Assembly: GCA_021498095.1 (NCBI GenBank)
Contig: JAIZWK010000001.1
Coordinates: 740,448 to 804,447, forward strand
Reading direction: 5' to 3'
Length of the DNA stretch: 64,000 bases
Origin: Candidatus Harpocratesius repetitus
GTDB taxonomy: Archaea > Asgardarchaeota > Lokiarchaeia > Sigyniarchaeales > Promethearchaeaceae
Shown here one piece after another: positions 62,393 to 64,000 of this stretch. The notes under the pieces are model-generated. The model did no database searches. It was not told the DNA's origin and saw nothing but the letters and a program-made list of their open reading frames with translations. The position numbers and the translations under genes were made by a program. Numbering within the stretch: position 1 is the stretch's first letter; every line of letters begins with the position of its first letter.

Positions 62393-64000
62393 AAGGTCCA
62401 TACGCCTACGCTGCATAGTGGATGTCTCGGCTTAGTATCTGATGAAGGGCGTGACAAGCTGCGATAAGCTCCGGGTAGGTGCACGTAACCGTTGATCCGG
62501 AGATTCCCGAATGTGACATCATGGTTAGGGTAATGCCTTTCCATCCCCTTTAGGGGAGGGGAACGCGCTGAAGCGAAGCATCATAATAAGCGCAGGAAAA
62601 GAAAGCAACTGCGATTCCGTGAGTAACGGCGAGCGAAAACGGATGAGGTCAAACCGAATCTGCCGGTGAAAGTCGGTGGAGATGTGGAGTGTGGACTCGT
62701 GTCGAGCCTCCGTGAAAAAATTGAACTTTTCTGGAATGTTAGACCATAGAGGGTGACAGTCCCGTAAATGTAATTCACGAGGTTTATGGCGAGTATCCCG
62801 AGTAGCACGGGATGGTTGTTCCGTGTGAATATACCTGGTACCAACAGGTAAACCTAAATATAAGCTAAGACCGATAGCGTATTAGTACCGTGAGGGAAAG
62901 ATGAAAAGCACCCAGGAATGGTTGTGAAAAGTGCCTGAAACTATGCAGTGAAGAGTGAAGCGGTCTGAAAGAAATAATGCTTTCCGAAGTTCGTGCACGT
63001 GAGTGTGGTAACGAGGAGAGCGGATCAGGATTGCTTCTTTATTCTCGAAACATTAGCCAGGGAGCTTATGTTAGTGGCGAGATTAAGGGGATCACCCCCG
63101 AAGTCGCAGGGAAACCGATACATTCGCAACTTCATTAGAAGTGAGGAATGCGGTGTGAAAGCGCCTATAGTCACTGATGTAATGCCCGAAGTCGGACGAT
63201 CTAGGCCTGGTCAGGGCGAAGTGCGGGGAAACCCGCATGGAGGTCCGATATCGTTCTGACGTGCAATTCGTTGAGTTGAACTGGGTCTAGGCGGAAAAGC
63301 TAAATCTAGTCCGAGGATGGCTGGTTCCCCTCGAAGCTGCTCAAAGGCAGGCCTCATACGAGAGTGATTGTGGTGTAGAGCACTAATTCGCTTGGTACGG
63401 GGAGTAAAATCCTCGCCGGCTTCTTAAACTCCGAAGCTGCAATCCTTGTAGACTATGGGAGACGGCTTACCCGCGGTAAGCGTGGGTAGCGAGAGAGAAA
63501 CAACTCAGACCTCGGTTAAGGTCCTAAAGTGTAGACTAAGTGTTAAACCGAATGGCGTCATTTTTCGAAGACAGCAAAAAGGTAGGCTCAGAAACAGCCA
63601 CCCTACAATGAGTACGTAACAGTTCATTTGCTAAGAAAAATGGCCCAGAAAATGGACGGGGCTCAAGTCTACCACCGATACCGGGGGGCATACTCAGGAG
63701 CGAGTATGATCCGGTAGAGGGGCGTGGGGCTCGAGATAAAGTACGGCCGTAAGGTCGTATGAATCGTGCTCCAGTGCAGATCCTGGCAGTAGTAACAGCT
63801 GAGATACGTGAAAATCGTATCCGCCGAAAGGCCAAGGGTTTCTTGGCAATACGTCGTTAGCCAAGAGTTAGTCGTTCCTAAGGTCATTCTTAACCGTCTT
63901 GACCGAAAGGGAAACAGATTTATATTTCTGTACTTGGAAGCTAGGTATTCGGCGACGAACGGGAGATTGGTGACGGAAGTGGATAGTTCGAGCGGGATTG
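62393..64000 (+). rRNA. 23S rRNA, 5' part (3' end outside window)
   Basis: Conserved landmarks run in order: GTGGATGTCTCGGCTTAG and GAAGGGCGTGACAAGCTGCG (5' domain), CGAGCGAAAACGGA, GTACCGTGAGGGAAAG and AGTACCGTGAG (domain I/II), GATGGCTGGTTCCCCTCGAA, and AGCGTGGGTAGCGAGAG later. The first base is placed right after the leader hairpin, near 62393, by comparison with archaeal 23S starts; the exact 5' end is uncertain by about ten bases. About 1.6 kb of an expected 3 kb is present. No intron is obvious in the visible part. Confidence 0.93.

Noticed and set aside
62581..63887. Open reading frames on both strands within the 23S rRNA region
   Set aside because: They overlap conserved 23S rRNA segments and have no ribosome binding sites or recognisable proteins.

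Overview
The window is archaeal, AT-rich (about one third G+C by eye) and most likely from an Asgard archaeon of the Lokiarchaeia type. Archaeal markers are TFB, Rpo12, aIF2-beta, NMD3, RIO1, a Dim2/Pno1-like KH protein, aRF1, RPA, pantoate kinase and phosphopantothenate synthetase, an archaeal-type UMP kinase and an initiator tRNA with an A1:U72 pair. Asgard-like markers are a Ras/Rab-type small GTPase, a profilin-like protein and a RING-type zinc protein. FtsZ is also present. A 23S rRNA gene begins near 62.4 kb and runs off the right edge with no 16S gene directly upstream.

Layout. 0-10 kb: end of a PAC2-family gene, a ThiI-like PP-loop protein, PCMT, a multi-OB RPA, a RING-like protein, an Ncs6/TtuA-like thiolase, a site-2 protease and a GNAT. 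10.2-12.1 kb: a 313-bp repeat, initiator tRNA with an extra D-loop hairpin, and a broken methyltransferase. 12.2-18.5 kb: a DNA methyltransferase with a decayed second domain, an RPA32-like protein, then the translation/ribosome-assembly series aIF2-beta, DUF424, NMD3, RIO1, KH. 18.5-26 kb: FtsZ, a DAP-decarboxylase-like enzyme, a glycosyltransferase, a SWIM-like protein, PanB, DUF72 and ketopantoate reductase. 26-42 kb: profilin-like protein, TFB, Rpo12, HD hydrolase, a PUA/PP-loop/ferredoxin fusion, two MFS transporters, a regulator, ADTH synthase, a PAC4-like small protein, DUF84 NTPase and the small GTPase.

42.4-56.4 kb is an accessory island: two unrecognised genes, two intron-rich tRNA-Leu genes, decayed transposases, a group II intron reverse-transcriptase remnant, a DUF285 surface protein with fifteen exact 25-residue repeats, a broken subtilase, a hybrid histidine kinase and a decayed membrane-protein gene. 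From 56.4 kb conserved genes resume: UMP kinase, pantoate kinase, aRF1, phosphopantothenate synthetase, a GNAT with a C-terminal zinc module, then the 23S rRNA.

Three signals stand out. (1) Three copies of a 313-314 bp non-coding element with TGAGG termini, long imperfect inverted repeats and matching 2-nt flanks, which looks like a MITE family. (2) All three tRNA genes in the window carry hairpin insertions at non-canonical positions, one of them in the T-loop. (3) An unrecognised aromatic-rich 365-residue protein lies just downstream of tRNA-Leu(TAA), a decayed copy of its C-terminus lies just downstream of tRNA-Leu(CAA), and a third copy of the tRNA-Leu 3' end lies 2.7 kb away. This is either a tRNA-Leu-targeting island or a locus duplication.

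Four CoA-pathway genes (PanB, ketopantoate reductase, pantoate kinase, phosphopantothenate synthetase) are present but scattered. tRNA thiolation, proteasome-assembly-like and RPA functions are each represented by two genes.
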